Shown here piece after piece: positions 11,096-25,499 of a DNA stretch of 64,000 nt. The DNA comes from Fasciolopsis buskii (taxonomy: Eukaryota > Platyhelminthes > Trematoda > Plagiorchiida > Fasciolidae), in NCBI GenBank assembly GCA_008360955.1, contig LUCM01001548.1, positions 200,649 to 264,648 of the forward strand, written 5' to 3'. Position numbers and translations under genes: made by a program. The notes beneath the pieces were generated by a model. That model made no database searches and was not told the DNA's origin. It saw only the letters and a list, made by a program, of their open reading frames with translations. Position 1 is the first letter of the stretch. Every line of letters begins with the position of its first letter.

Positions 11096-11984
11096 AAAAT
11101 CAAGATCAACTAATGGTAGTTTGCAACTGGATGTGGGTGTTTTTTTCACTTCGCACACACAAAGCGCATAGTGCGAATGCAGACACCAATCAAGACGCAT
11201 GTCTTGGTTTCGGCTTCTACCTCATGACATCATCTACTCCAAGAGATAAAAAGAACGAGAAACAGGAAAAGAACAAGTGCAAAATAATAAGCTGTCGAAA
11301 GCAAGTGGTTGCAGCATTCAGTTATACTCATCATTATCTCCATTCGTCGCTTTGGAGACCGAACCCGTGGACCCTAACTAGACAGCCTAACTCGGCCTAC
11401 GCAAGTCGGTAAACCATCTTGCCATGTCCCCGATTGGTCAACTTCAACCATCTTGCAACCAATACCTACCTCGGACAACGTGCACGAAACGGCCTAACCA
11501 CCGTCGCTTATTCATATTTACCGTCTTTTCCAAAGACTGAACAATGGGGCCCAGCACCCTACGCCTAACCTCTGAGTTACTCAAAAAATTCTCCTACTAA
11601 TTTTATAGCCTCTAAATGTCTAAGCATGGTCCATTTCTTAGGATACAAGTGGATTTCTTTCTCTGAACTAATTTCGAAAAGCTCCCAAATGGCCATATAC
11701 ATTAAACAACCTTTGCTGAAGAATCCCTACGCACTACCCTTCCGTACCGAGTGTGTCCCTACTAAATTGTTAGATTGAAGGCGAATGCCTGGAGCCCTCC
11801 ACCAGGCCGACTGGTCCTGAGTAGTTAATATGAGGGAGATGAATAAATAGATTCCAGACCAACTACGCGCGGCGAGCTCACCGTAATCTGTGGCGAAAGT
11901 GTGCCAGGCACACAGGATGTCTAGCCTGATCTGAAGGGCGTATGAATTGAGCAATCGGTAATCGGTCCCCAGTGGGTTACGCGA
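11096..11984. other. No recognised gene
   Basis: Only short frames are present (11113-11412 plus, 11727-11954 minus). The right end may hold decayed 5' endonuclease sequence of LINE-A4, but nothing readable is seen before 11990. Confidence 0.5.
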
Positions 11985-14800
11985 TCCTCAGATGGCCCAA
12001 CCGTTTTGTGAGGAAGATCATTTGCTTGAAGTCAACTCTCTAGTTCGGAATCCCAGGTCCCTAGTTCTGCAGACCAATGGTTCTGACATAGTAGTGGTGG
12101 CAGGTGACTTTAATGCACAAGTTGGAAAACTGGGTGTATCGGAAGCCCGTTTAGGTGGGCGCTGCGCCTCGCTTGCTCAGTGAAAAAAATTAAGGGGAAT
12201 GAATTCACCAGTTCTGTGCGGACAATAATTTATTCCCGTCTAACTCGAATTTCGGACACAGTTCGCGTCGCACGGCGACATGGCGCTCTAACTCGACAGG
12301 TAGTCTGAGTCAGATCGACCACATCGTAGTAAGCTGCCGCCAGCGCAGTTCTATCCAGAACTGGAGGTCGTACTGGACCACGTACGTCGAATCGGACCAT
12401 GCGTTAGTTTTAATGCGATTTTTGATGCAGCTCAACAGGCATTGACGCAGTCTACAAGCCCGACTGGCCTTCGAACGTTTGTGTGTAGTTCGACTGTTCG
12501 CAACAGCTACGAACAGAAACAATCCGAGGAACTAAGAACTCCGACGAGCAGTAGTGCAGACGAGCAATGGGGTCAAATTACGCGGGCTATGTATTTGGCA
12601 GCAGATTTCGCCTGTGGTCCTAGGTCCGACCTTCGTCAAAGATACTGGATCTCGCAGGGGTCGCTGGGCTTATTAAAGCAATAACGCCAGTTCCCTAACT
12701 GCAAGAAGACGAATAAGATGCGTCGACAGGTGCAGTGTAATTTGACGCTAAGCGTTAAGAATGGCCGTGAGAACTGTTGGGTTAAGGTAACCGAAGAGAT
12801 GGAAGTAGCCGCCGCTTTAGGTACCAAAGACTGAGATAATACGTGACACCAGCTGGCGGCAAACTTCGGTTAGTGAGATCGTGTGCGATAGAAATGGAGA
12901 ACTCATCCATGGTAGACAACAATGGATGAACCGTTAGGCTGAGCACTTCAAGAATCAGTTTGGCTGGCCGCACGTTAACGTATTTAGGTCGACGGCTGCA
13001 GCTGCGAATCCCTGGGAGGCGTCTGTTGACCCCCGAACGGAATTGGAGGTAAAGTCGAATATTCAACTTCTGAAGAGGGGAAAAGCAGCCGGTCCCGACG
13101 AACTTCTCAGTTCTTTTCAAACTGAGTGCAGGAGCTCTGCTGAAATCACTTACCTCCCTGATTTGTGATATTCGGAACGAGGAGCGTATTCCTTTACCGC
13201 GGAGTGAGTGACTGATTGAACCCATCTTCGAGAAGGGCACACGGAGTGACTAAAGCAATCATCATGGCATTAGTTTAATTCCGACAGTTCCTTCGGTCTT
13301 GGCTTCCGTAATTCTGAGGTGTTTGACACCGGTTTGCGAGATTAAGATCCGCAAACAGCAGGCCGGATTTCATCCAGGTCGAGGTTGTATCAACCAGATA
13401 ATCACTCGAAACGCGCCACATATACACCGCCGCGCTACAATCGTAGTCTTTCTCGACTTGAAAGGCGCGTTCGACTAAGTGGGTCGCACAGCGCTATTCG
13501 GTGCTCTCCACTGGATTGGTATGCCAATGGAATGCCAGTGAAATTCGTGAACCTGTTGCTAGCATTGTACTCACATACGTGAGGTCGCGTGAGGGTATAC
13601 GGTGAACTATCAAGTTCATTCGGAACGACTAGTGGCGTTCGACAAGGGTGACCCATCTTTTCATTCCTGTTCAACTTTATCATGGCCGAGGTGATGGAAG
13701 ATGACTTAGGAGGTCTCCAGGATGCATGAATCAAATTGGGAAATGGAGAGAATCTGCGACCTAGATTAGGCAGATGGCGTTGTGTGCCTGTTCGAGTCTG
13801 CGGACCATGCACCACGTGCACAAGACAGACTCTCGAGATATGTAGCTTGGTTCGGCATGTGCTTTGCACCTTCAAAGTGTAAAAACTTTTACAAGACTGG
13901 ACGGCAGTATTGCCAAACTTGATATTGAGTGAAGAAGAACTAATGAATGTAGACCTTTTCAATTACCTTGATAGCTGCGTGTCCAACCATGGTAGCACAG
14001 CAGTAGAATTAAGCACGCGTATATCGAAGGCTCGAGCAGCCTACGCTGCACTGAAGCACTTATAGCGTCGACCTGATATTTCACTGAAGTTGAAAGATCG
14101 TGTCTGCTGTGCTTGAGAGGGATCAGCTGTTGTATGGTTGCGAGACATGGAGTATGCGTGTGGGAGATATTCATCGGTTGGAGGTTCTTGATTACCGATG
14201 TCCACGTATTATCGCCAGGATTGGATGGAGTGACCAGGTGAGTAATGCGGGGGTCAGAAATCTAGCACTGGGGGGCGAGTCTCAGAATACCTTATTTCAG
14301 CGCATAAAACTTAGCAGACTACACCGTTTAGGGTTGGGTTACGTGTTGCGTATGCCGAACACTCGTCTACCATACCGTGCCCTATTTTGCGTTCCTCCCA
14401 CGAAGTGGAAGAAGCCACGTGGAGTTCAGATGACGTGGCAACGCGGGATGAGAAAATGTATGGCGCACATAGGTTGAGTAGGTGTCTCACGTCTTCGTCT
14501 TCGTGGTTGGGGTCCGAAGGACGCGCCAACTAGGTGGCTGGAGACACTGAAGGATATGGCGGTGAACCGTGAACAGTGGCGACTGTGTTGTCATTTTCTA
14601 TCGAATCAGAGTGATGGAAAGAGTGCCTTTTTAAAGTTAGACTGTATTTCGTGTGTTGTCTACAGCAGCATTTTACCTCTTACCACGTATGTAGGTCCAC
14701 TCTCTGTTGCCCTTGGATATTCAGTTTTTATAGAAACGCGTAAATTTGGGGAATAGGCAGCGGTCAGTGAGGCTTGCCTTGTTGTTTAACGTTGAACGAT
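11985..14800 (+). mobile_element. LINE-A4: longest RTE-like copy, endonuclease to C-terminus
   Basis: This is the only copy with visible apurinic-type endonuclease. IVVVAGDFNAQVG lies at 12088-12126, SQIDHIVVS at 12308-12334 and ESDHALV at 12389-12409, in shifted frames. The pre-RT linker follows (EEMEVAAALG near 12795; LLKRGKAAGPDE near 13070). RT motif A keeps its aspartate at 13455-13457 (VVFLDLKGAFD) but is followed by a stop at 13476. GVRQG is followed by a stop at 13649. The YxDD box has become stop-Ala-Asp-Gly at 13767-13778. The C-terminal domain (14100-14477 open frame) is nearly identical to LINE-A2. The tail is an imperfect GAT array near 14796-14820. At least four stops or frameshifts make it a pseudogene. 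Confidence 0.85.
14055..14781 (+). repeat. Near-identical block, right copy (partner 6075-6801)
   Basis: See the left copy. The differences are C at 14195, 14202 and 14739 against T in the partner. Divergence resumes at 14782 (GTTGTTTAACG against GCTGTTTGACG). Confidence 0.95.
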
Positions 14801-14814
14801 GATGACGATACTGA

Positions 14815-14925
14815 TGATGAATCCCGGATCCTGGTGGAGAGCTGGCAAAGTAGTGGGCGTGAACCGTAACCATTGACTTCTCTTCTTTCCGCGTCGTTCC
14901 TTACTCTAGTCTTACGTCATGACTG
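14815..14925 (+). mobile_element. Possible extra 3' LINE fragment after the LINE-A4 tail
   Basis: Directly after the imperfect GAT tail, one frame reads GVNRNH at about 14858-14875, then LLFFPRR. This resembles the family's C-terminal end (MAVNREQWRLCC in the intact copies). It suggests a second, short 3' piece abutting the tail of LINE-A4, as LINE-A3 abuts the tail of LINE-A2. The match covers only about 20 residues. Confidence 0.35.
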
Positions 14926-17900
14926 CCTATAATGCACGACTCCCACTTGGATTCCTGCAATGTGAACTTATGTATGTACGTTCTGTACATGCAATAAACC
15001 ACTTAGGTGATCGTACCATGCCACTAAGTTTACTTCGGTCTCTGGTAACAGTTCCGGCGTTGCAATGCAAAGTCAGTGAAAGAATGCGGTACAACATGAA
15101 TGATACACGACCCAGCTAATGCAGTGCATCCGACCAGCAGTATGAACCGAACATATCCAGTCTCCCCGATGGAGTAACTGCATCTACAAGCGTACCAGGT
15201 ACGTGAAGTTAAAGGAACTGGACCTGAATATGAGAACGCAATAAACTGACGCCCCTGGAGGTCGTTGTTATACGAATTAAGTAAATTGCAGTTTCATAAG
15301 TAAAGCCCGGTAACGAAATGGCCTAATGTACGGAGAATATCAAATTAAGATGACGGGAAATACAGCCCTACCAGGCGCGGTGACAGACTTTTCTAACCAT
15401 TTAGCCTCACATCAGAATCATACTTGCTACATATCGCCAAGCTACCAAAATGTCGAGAAAACATTAAGGAATTCTCAGATATACCGGCGAAAAACGGGGT
15501 GCTACTTTTTCAGCTTTAATAGCGCAAGTTGGGAATTTCAAGTATATAATACAAGCCGAACTGCATGTGACAACGCGTGAAACATTCTCATAACTGTTAC
15601 CTGACCCAATCGAGTTTAAAGTTTGCAAACACTAACCCTGAAATATGTTGACTTTGTGGAAAACAGCATAAATACAGGGATTTGATACATGCAACTAGTG
15701 ACAGTCTAACGCTCAAACCACTGCAAGTGCAAGCCACATCGGAATAAAACCAAAAACCATTCATCGGCCATAAATTGATATAAATTGACTGCGGTGTTGA
15801 GCCGTTTGGTCGGTGAGTGAATTACTAAGTCACTGAGCACGCTTTCTTCATGGGGAAGCATGTCAATGCCTCCAGAGGGTAAGAATGCAGCACGATGCGT
15901 TTTGCGCAGTCTTGGATGTGCCAAAACAACCTTCAGATAAGATGGATGAATTGTCTACGAGGTCGGCTAACTACGATTGTAAGTTTACATACCTGAAAGA
16001 TTAAACCAACGAAAGAAGACAGTAACTGCTGAGAAGAAAAATTCACTATATTTACCGCCATTTGGCACTAGTTCCATTTATATTTACTACAAGCACCACA
16101 AACCGATAAAAACTAATACATTATTGCTTCAAACTTAAACGTTCCATTAAAAGGAAGATGCGATCAAATGCGTGTCGCAAGAACTTACAGTGAAACCAAA
16201 CAAAGAAACATTCCGCTTTAGTAATCCGGACGACCAGCGCGGGAAAATTTGAACACCCCGGCTGGTGGGCGTTGCTCTGACAACGAGGAACGCTGTGCCA
16301 ACAAAAAACAAAGCTTAGTTAATAAAGTTCCGTCGGAACCGTGCAGTTTTGATCTATATCTCGATGGCAGAGTGGACGATTGTTCGTTTTCCGACAATTA
16401 CAAGCCCCTTGGATGTTTCTTTGCTTCGGCAAGTTGTCCCATCACAGGGTCTTCAATTAATTTGAGTTCAATTCACTTGCCATCTTGACCTTTCGCTCAG
16501 GATTAGGGATCGCAAGACTAATGGCCCCTGTGTCTAGGCTTCCTTCAAGTCCGTGCAGGCCAGAAGACTGGTTAGAACGGAACAGAGTTAGGGACGTTCA
16601 AAATCATAGCATTGGACAAACCATTGGACGAATGATCCCCATGTCGGCTTGTCGCTAGCTGTTCTTCATGACTGTGTGAACTCGATAAGTTTTTTCTGTG
16701 AGGGGCAAACGGCTGTGACATCGAAATCTTGAAAATGTACCATGGTCAAAGCCCAATGTTTCCAAGATCATTATATGCTTACTGCGGAGAAGGAACAATC
16801 ACTATCACAGTCAAGCTAGAAAATTTTCCCCAAATATTAGAGGGAATGCCTTTTAAATAAAGTTTTTCATTTCTGTGCACCATATTTTGCGATGATGCGC
16901 GGAAGGGGATCTAACATTCCAGGAAATATCCTAATTTTGTGGGCTGGTGCGGCCTTGTGAATGGGTATTTCAAAAGATGCTATTCCAAGCATAAAGAAGA
17001 TGGCTCCTACGGAAGTGCAAGCACGTTGACAAAAATGTTTTTTGTGCACCCTTTGAGAGCGAGGGGGCAAAAATAAGCAAGGAGATTGCGTCCCCACAGA
17101 TAGGCCTTACCTCCGAGGGGTCTAGTTTTGAGCCGGGTTTTCGGTCGAATACTGGTAACAGGAACGGCCTCGCACTGGCTCCCTCACAAACCTATTTAGT
17201 AATAGAAATCATGAAACGTTTTCGAGCGCCATGGTGCCTGTAGCAACGATCAAAATGTTCATGAAATTGCATGTGAATTTATTTCGGTTAATTAATCCGA
17301 AACGGCTAACCTTTTGACAATACAAGGACTGTCTTAAAGGAAACTCTGCATGAATGGTGAAATAATCTCACCTACTCGTAGGTGAGAAATAATGGAAATC
17401 CCAGTCGGTGGTTCGGGTATACTGTCAAAACTGGCAGCTCTACATCTGATGCCAGTTTCCCGCTGCCCGTTGTATGAATTGGTGTTGTGATTGCTGCCTG
17501 CCATATGGCAATAAGGCTGTTGTTGTTAACAAAAGTCTGGAAAGGAGAAGCAAACCGAAAGTCCAGTGTCAGGGATTTCTCCCTCATACTACCCAGAATG
17601 GCGTAAGCATAGACTACTGTGGAAGGAATAGATTGATGACAAAGTGCGAACAATGGGAAAAATTAATGCATCGTGCGTTTTGGGAAATTGTGTTCCTGTC
17701 ACAGAAATTTCCGGATGTCACCTTAGTTTGAAAGACTTTCGCGGTGATAAATTCCACTTTCTTAAAAATTTGATATAGTCTTTGCAACCCATGGCTGAAG
17801 AAAATCCTCCGAAAACATCTCATGTCTGTTTAGTGTGTGCAAACGCTCGTTTGTTCACACTTATCACACGACTCTGACGTTCACTTTTCAGTGATTCACA

Positions 17901-20900
17901 TGAGCTACGCGCATACTTCTGTACAGTTGCATGGGCTCTCGGTTTGATAAATTGTGATCGTGTATTTTGGGTTTGTTTATCCTGCATATAAGTCTGTAAA
18001 ATCTATTGCCGTAGAATTTACTAAACAGTCGTATGTTGCTTTTGGGATTCAATGTTTGCGACACATTCTTCAAACAATGTTTGCGTTGCTCAAATTGACT
18101 AATTTGTAACGAGAGCTTTCGGCATACCCAGAAAGTGATCACATGTGCAATAGTTCCTGGAAGTCACCCGGTAAATCTGTGGTGAAATCTGGAGAGCCTT
18201 TGATTCCGCTGGTCCCGCTGGATCATTAATTTCTTTCAATGGGAGTTCATGGTTTAGCCATATTGGCGGTGAGAATAACCATGTTTGCAAAAGTAGGACG
18301 AGGGAGTTGGAGAGGCAGCTTTTGCCGCCTAAAATCTGACGCAGAAAGCAGTGTTAGGAGACAGGTGGAGGGAGGCAGAACGGTTTCCTATCAAAGGGCA
18401 GCATGAAGAGATGGGTCGAATAAATGTGAAAGGTCACGCACTGGTCAGACACTTCGTTCCTCTGGCTCGAATGTCGCCTGACTGAATCAGTGCGGCAAAG
18501 TCAGTTGTCGATAGACGCTCCTGACTGTAGTGCACGGCCCCGGAGCGGTTTGAAAATTTCATTAAATCCAAGATTGGAAATTGTAACACCTTACGCGCTA
18601 TTGTACGGTACCACAAATCGCTTCACCACGATGAATCATTGGTCTCCTCACGATATCACAGAGACTATCGTGGTTATCTGCACTTCTCTGACCACACGGG
18701 CTAAGTCGCTTTGGGAGTTCTCACATCTGCTGTTTTTAACCACACTTGTCTTTGTCGACACTGGGTCCGGTACCACAATGATAGTGAAAAGTTTGCGCAA
18801 GATGCCAGCTTTAATGACTGAGACGTCCGGAATAGTAAACATATTGAGGGTATGCAGTTCGTGGCTGCCAATCAAGCAGCTTGCAACCCGTTTTGCTGGG
18901 CATTACCGAACAGATCGAACCAACGTATGAATATGCACTTGCCTATCTGCCTATGACAGTCCCAAAACCAACCGATGTAGTTTGGTCTAAACGACCGGAG
19001 CTGCGAGACGTGAGCGTGGTCAACTTTGTGAGTGGAGGGGAAGGCCTGCTGCTTGGCTGCGACTTGCCGGGCGCACGGCGGATAATGGAGCGGAGTGCCG
19101 GTGACGACTAAATTTCTTGCGCAGTGTACGCGGCAGTAGAGTGGACAGTTTGTGGTCCTTCGGGAGTAAGGGTTTTAGTCAGCTGCATCTCTATGGGGCC
19201 GAAAATTACAAGCAGCAATTGAACCAACAATATTGTCATGAATTGGGTGGCATTCATGCACGGTTATTCATTTTGCCAAGACTATGCAAAACGAACACGC
19301 TGGGAAAGTTTTTATTGGCTTCTGATATGAGCTGAAGTTCTGCATACACCGTAAAACTCTTCATGAAAATGACTGGATACCAAATTTTTTTTGTGAACCT
19401 CTATTCTGGTCTGCCAACTACGGCAACAGACTGATGCTTTTGGCAAATGTTCTGTACAAGAGTCCATTAAACGTTGCATCGCTTTAGTCCCTTTTTTCTT
19501 TTTCCAATTCCAAAACTGGGCCTAGCAGAAACTATCGAAATCAAAATTACCCGAAACCAAATTCATGAATCAAACATATGATTACAAAATTTCTGTCCCG
19601 TTCCGCTCTCTCCGTCTGTCCAAAGAGCTGAGCTCCAACATTGGAGCTTTTATGTTTCTAGTGTCCTTTCAATATACTGCTCACCAGGCTGTTCATTCCG
19701 CGAGAAACTGCCCCCGAATTTCCGGTTTCTTAACTTGTTTCGCTGTTTCTTCCCACGCATTACTCACTCTGCCAGTCCCAGCTCCTGTTTATTTCTATCA
19801 TTCAGGAATATTACCACCTCTGGGGACTTACTGGTGGCGTTATCGACCGATCTCGGCCCACTGCATGCGCAAGGCGGCCTATGAGTTGCGCAACAGAGAC
19901 ACCCAGCGGCACTGACGAAACGTCCATGCTTGAAAATTCGTTGCCATTTATGCACTTACTACACACGTGAGACATGCTAAATGTACCATTAGCCGCTTTA
20001 CAAGCCTTTCACGCCCTGCACGCGAGCGCTTTTCCCTAGTTATTTCTCCTATTTTGTCGCTGTCGTCGCACTTGATGACCATGTACGGTGCAGCTCTTGG
20101 CACTGCCCAGGAAATAAAATATTATGACTAATAAACAACGTGAGAATTGTTGGCAGCGGAAGATGTGGTCAACGCTGATTGTAAGTTGATCACTTACTTA
20201 CTATGACCGATCCGGGTTTAAAAATTGTCATTCATTCAACTTAACCCTATAGAACCCGGTGAGTTCGTTTGCATCACGGGTTACTGTTTCTTGAGGGGCA
20301 TTTTCTCAAGTTCATGCGAGGGTAAGCCCAGATCAATCAACCTTAGACCAGTTGATGTTGTTCGATTTTGAATTGTAAGCTACTAAGATGTGATTAGAAC
20401 CGCTTGTTGAGATGTTGGATCATGTAGAGTTATTAGCAATGGTTTGTTCCACGTGTTTGGACAGTACCAAAAATGCGCTCACGGTGTGGGAGTTGGTTGT
20501 GATTAACATAAAGTCAAGATGAATAAAAGTCTAAGCCGTTGCACTAAAATATTGGAGTGTTCACCAGAGAATCGCTGCAAGCCTGCAAAGGTCGGTCGGT
20601 TTTGTGGAAGGTGAGCGATGGTAGTTGGTGAGTTAAGAGAATCGTCGAAGTAGTCCGAAGCTTCATTAGAGGTTGCCCGCAATGCAACTTGGGCTGTTGA
20701 CCATGGTAGGCAGGAACCCCCATGAGTTTTGCCGCTAGACACAGATGCCGCTTGCCCTGACTTTCTAAAGGTACCATGGTCTCGTTGGTCATGGGACTAT
20801 TTGTGCGTTTGCGCAAACATGGCACCGTGGTCAACTAGGTCCTTTGAGGCTCATTCTGTGCTTGTAATTTGATCTTAATGTTTCATAAGTTTTTCTGCCG

Positions 20901-23900
20901 TCCGCCTCCGCAAATTTGTCCCTATTCTGCGGCTAGATAAGTTTCTGAACCGTTTCCATGCCTCTCGATAGAGAGGTGTTTTGCTCCTTCATAGGAGTGA
21001 CTTGGCGCGCAAAATTGACAATGAGAAGGATGGGCTGCGAATCTGAGTTTCAGAGAAGCATACACAAACTGCAAGGGCAGAAATATTTTTTCGTTTCTTG
21101 ATTTTGTGGCCTTTTCTGGGACTGTATTGGATTCCCTCGTCGGTCGCGTGCTTTTGGGCTCCCTATGGGATACCGCCGATCTCCTAATCTCCCATTTCAG
21201 CTCTGAAAGTACTTTTTGGATGCTGATTTTGAGTTGCATGTTTACCGCATTAACACCTGTCCCTAGGCTCATCTGAATCCAGCGACGCGCAATATTACTT
21301 AGTAGTTTACCAGAGTTCGAGACCATGGAAAGACTTTGCAACGTCATCTTGAGGAGCTAAAGTTTAGAGAAAGTCTTCACAGAACGATTCTTTAAACACC
21401 CTTTTCAGTCCAAAGTTTTGCTTTTTTCGAAGGTTTCTTTCAATAGGGCCTCTTATGCTGGATCTGCGGCCTTTGCTTGCTTCTCAAAACGGCTATCTCA
21501 CCCCTCAAAGAAGTCTCTGCTAACGCTAGCTGGGACACTTCCGTGCTTTTTCCAGCTGCTTCGGTTTAAAAGTACCTAGATGTAAGTCGTTTCTCACCGC
21601 ACTCTTCTCGTTCGTGATACCAAACAAGCAACATAAAGGTCAATTACTGCTCTACCATGGTAAGGTCCATTCGCCCGAAAGTCCAGACTGAGGGAGGGGA
21701 AACCCCAACGTAAGGAGTAAGTTCTGAATTAGTTTTACAATAGACCAGAAAATTTACACGGCGAAAAAGCGGTCACGCTCGAGGGTATCTGAAAATTGGT
21801 GGTAAAAAGGGAAGGCCAGTCTGACTCATGTCATTCCATTTGGCGCCCGATAGAACGGACCCAAAAAGCCGAACTCGCGCCCCCAAAATTCTTTCGATTG
21901 CATGTAAAAAATGGTGCTATGCCCTCCCGGAGTTAAATGATGGTCCAGTGAATTGATTTCCGCGGAGCGACAATTGGTATCGCAATCCTTTTACATCATG
22001 TTGGTAGATGTTCATACCCCAGTTTGCTACTGGAACAATGTTATTGAGGGAGGCACACGAAAAATCTGCAACTACTTGACCACTGCGGTTTCATTTCTCA
22101 GTCATTACCATTCCATCCCATGGGATATTTCTCCCGACTTTGCATCCAACCGAGTCTTAAAGTTTCACTTCTTAGTATCCTCATTTGATCTTCGTTCATT
22201 CTATTCCACGTGGATACCGCCGGCTATTGTAAAGGTCTGTGGACATTTTCGGCCTACGCCAGCGCCTCCAGATTCCGACCTTGTGAGGCATTTCAAACAA
22301 TAAATCATTTGGATATCTTACGAATCTCCGCAACCCCTCCATTTGGTCTGTTTCTTCCATGGGGACGGGCTCCACATTTGTTATTCTTATCCGATAGGTT
22401 TCTTCTGAATTCCGACTGACGATCGACCACCACGATCCACGATCCAAACCGGTCATCTCTTTCTCTAGTTAATTAGGTCATGCTAGTGGCCCAATTGGTT
22501 TTCCACGCACAGGAACAAAGCCTCCAGTTTCCTGCGCTCGATGATGGGCCCAAGTTTACGACGTTCTTACCTTGCTTTGATGGCAGCCTTCCCCAAGACA
22601 TCCTTGCTGCCACTTCGTCAGGTAAAAGTCTTGTATGCTTTTCTGCGATATTATTGGGCATTGGAATCGAGATTTTTGAAGGAGTTGCTTGAAAAGCGGA
22701 AGTGCTTTTCGGGTCCGTTTAGGAGGTGGGAGCAACATGTGAACACCCTCAGTCAAGATCGCAGTAATATCTCATTTTTGCACTATATGTTATTCGTCTT
22801 TGTGAAATAGGCTGCCACAGCATATGAGGTTCCCTCTCCATACCCGTTAGCTTTGAAAAATGAAACGGTCAGGTTACGCCGGTGATAAATTTAATTTTAG
22901 TGTTGATTAAATATACGCTGAGAATTTTAATTAGATCCAAGTTATTCATGATGGCATCAATATTCAATATAGAATCTTAACCGTAAGAATTCTTCAAATC
23001 TTTCACATGTCTAGTCCGATGGCGTTTAGTAGCCATCTCCAAACAGTGCACATTTGCTTTGCTCTTTCCCTAAACACCAATCTGTCCACATACTCCACTT
23101 ACTGTCTCCTCCCCGCAAGCTGCTTGTCGGCAATATCGTCATCATACCTGTATGTCTCTGCCTTTTTGATTTGAAAGGCACACATTTACAACAGCATGTA
23201 TCAACTTAAATGCACAAACAAACAGACATTTTTATCTTTCAAAGCACGTTCCTAGATATTTATCACCATCTACATGTGCGTATGTTTACTCCGTGGTTTG
23301 GCTTTCTTGTACCCCTATCTTTTTCCCGATCCTTCTGCCAGTACGCACATTTTAACGAGCAGCTCAATTTTTTGTACATTCATCTTAGCCTACCCCTTCC
23401 AGCCTGCTATACGTTTATTTTGAATCCGTAGCGGATGCATAGCGCTTCATTATTTAATTACTTATTCTCTTTGCTCGGTCAGTTTCCGCCGCTCTTGGCT
23501 CATACATCACATATAAATTATTTTGCTATCTGACATAATGAATCAAGCATCCCAACGGCCGTACCGCCGGTGATGCATAATCTACGTCGTTTTGCTTTGG
23601 TTCCCACATACCACCGCCAGAAAAATTCCAAGGATTCTTCCTCATCTTTATCTTCCCCTATTACGTGTGCAGCTGTGAGATAATTATCAACCTCAAAGCC
23701 GGCACTAACTGGCCTTTTGGAGGCCAAATACGAGGTAGATTTCCTTCCGCACACTATATGATGGCTTGCTAAGTCGGACTCAGCACGAATCACGGCCTCC
23801 GGAATATTTTTCTAGACGACACCATCCTGACGGTCTACGTCTTGTTCACCGACGCCCTCAACAACGACAACAATAACAAAGTTTAAACATCTCCCTCCAC

Positions 23901-24059
23901 ATCCTTTAAATTAGTCCGCGTCTCTGCTCAATATTTTCGCGTTAATTCCCTTGATGCGGACAGCGGTTAGATCCACCTTTTTGGCCGGCACATAGGATGG
24001 GCAGCCCAGCCGTAACAATTTGTGGGTACATCTAGGTTGAGTGAGCAAACCCCCTCCGT
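14926..24059. other. About 9 kb without a recognised gene or repeat
   Basis: Many frames of 60-146 codons occur on both strands; the longest are 18490-18930 plus, 20922-21347 minus, 21953-22303 plus and 19565-19915 plus. None shows a family motif, a repeated domain or a neighbouring partner. 19565-19915 is hydrophobic in places and 20922-21347 minus is basic and serine-rich. A perfect 10-bp inverted repeat sits at 17366-17387. From about 22860 to 23520 the sequence is AT-rich and almost frame-free. Host intron or intergenic DNA, or transposons too old to read, are all possible. Confidence 0.5.
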
Positions 24060-25415
24060 TCATCTCTTAAGGGTGCTCCAAAGATTGAGTGCCCACCACA
24101 TTGTCAGCTCTACCAGTTGACACCATCTGCTTAACAAATTTTCACCCCTAATATTCATAATCACCCTCAAGTACCGGAATCCCACTACTCTTCCCGTTCT
24201 TACTCATTCTATTCTCGAACTGATCCAAAAATCCGTGTGGCTTACTATCACGATGTTGTCCAGTGTTATTGTTACTGCCTGTATCTGTCGTCCTCCATAT
24301 CACACTGAAACTAGGCTTCCCCTCTTTGCGGACGCATCTGACCACCTTGCTCACCGCCCATCAACGTTTAAAAGCATTGTCTCCCACCTACATCCTGTGG
24401 GTTGAGTGCAGCACGTAGCGTCGCCAACCAGAAATATTGATATATTGAATCCAACCCTTAGACCTACAGATCACCATACTTTGGTTTACGTCGGAAATAA
24501 GTTTCCATGGAACGACTACAGGGAATTTCGCGGTGGAATCCATGTTCACGATCCCCTCCTTAACCATCCGATTGACACCACTCGTCCACCTCATATTAAT
24601 TGGCTGCAATTTCCCTCTCTAGTACGCCAACTTGACTAGGTGAACTTTCTCCTGGTGACTGACCTACAGACGGCTGCAAATGAATTTTATCGCAACATGG
24701 CCAGCTGCATCTGGAAACTGACTATTATAGAACGAATAAACAGAAACAAGACCTTAAAACGTGCCTTCCTGAAAGTCAACTATGCTAAGTTGGAACGGCA
24801 CATGACTATTCCAACTTTTTCTTTCGCACCATCTGTCTGACACTATCTCTCGTCTAAGTGAATCTCTCCTTCGGAAAGGAAAAGCTAGGGCGCTGACTTA
24901 TAAAAATCGCCCCATAATAATTTCAAAACTATATAAATTGCGATCTCGTAATTGCAAGGCTTTGGTGAAATTCCTAGTTTTGCATAATAGTGAGTCTGTG
25001 ACAACCCCAAAAGACATAGCTGAGGCGTTCAATCAATGCTTTGCCTCCACCATGGCCCCAGCTGCAGTCAGCGCCTCACTTTAACTACAAAATAATAATG
25101 ACCGCACCTTATCTGCTTTGTCCTTTGACTTTATGATCATTGCACGACATTTAGCCGGTTTCAAACCAGGGTTTCACCAAGGCTTTAGTGGCATCCCTCC
25201 AACATCTGTTCTTAGTTGTGGTCCTGACATCCCCTGCCACTGTTAAACCGCTTTACACTTTCAATTAACTCTGGTTTAGTTCCGGTCAACTGGAAGCACT
25301 CTGTAATAGCCCCAGCCATGAGAAGGGGTTTTTGGATGATCTGTCCAGTCACCGTCTCATTACCCACACGCCTGTTATCTCCAATATATTTAAAAGATGG
25401 TAAACCGATGAATCG
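24060..25415 (+). mobile_element. CR1-B: decayed CR1/jockey-like non-LTR element, endonuclease end to RT start
   Basis: The endonuclease motif reads ACICRPPYHTET starting near 24277, corresponding to the C-I-Y-R-P-P box of CR1-type endonucleases. Linker text follows (PPHINWLQF at 24577-24615; LQTAANEFYRNMASCIWKL at 24667-24720). A pre-RT segment reads KDIAEAFNQCFAS near 25013-25050. The RT N-terminal segment follows (LSCGPDIPCHC near 25210; LSINSGLVPVNWKHSVIAPA at about 25257-25318; LITHTPVISNIFKRW near 25355). The copy stops before RT motif A. Frames change at least three times. The clade call is from resemblance of the linker and RT N-terminus. Confidence 0.7.
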
Positions 25416-25499
25416 TGGATTACCTTTTACCCTCCAAAATCCTTAGCCCCAAAAGCACAGATTTCTCCAATCCCGTCCTTGCTGCACCTGTCGTGCTTT

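Noticed and set aside
18490..19111. Possible host coding region (146- and 76-codon frames)
   Set aside because: No recognisable domain, no splice-consistent partner exon and lengths expected by chance at this base composition.
20922..21347. 141-codon minus frame as a gene
   Set aside because: Basic, serine-rich text with no motif; the neighbouring minus frame does not continue any recognisable family.
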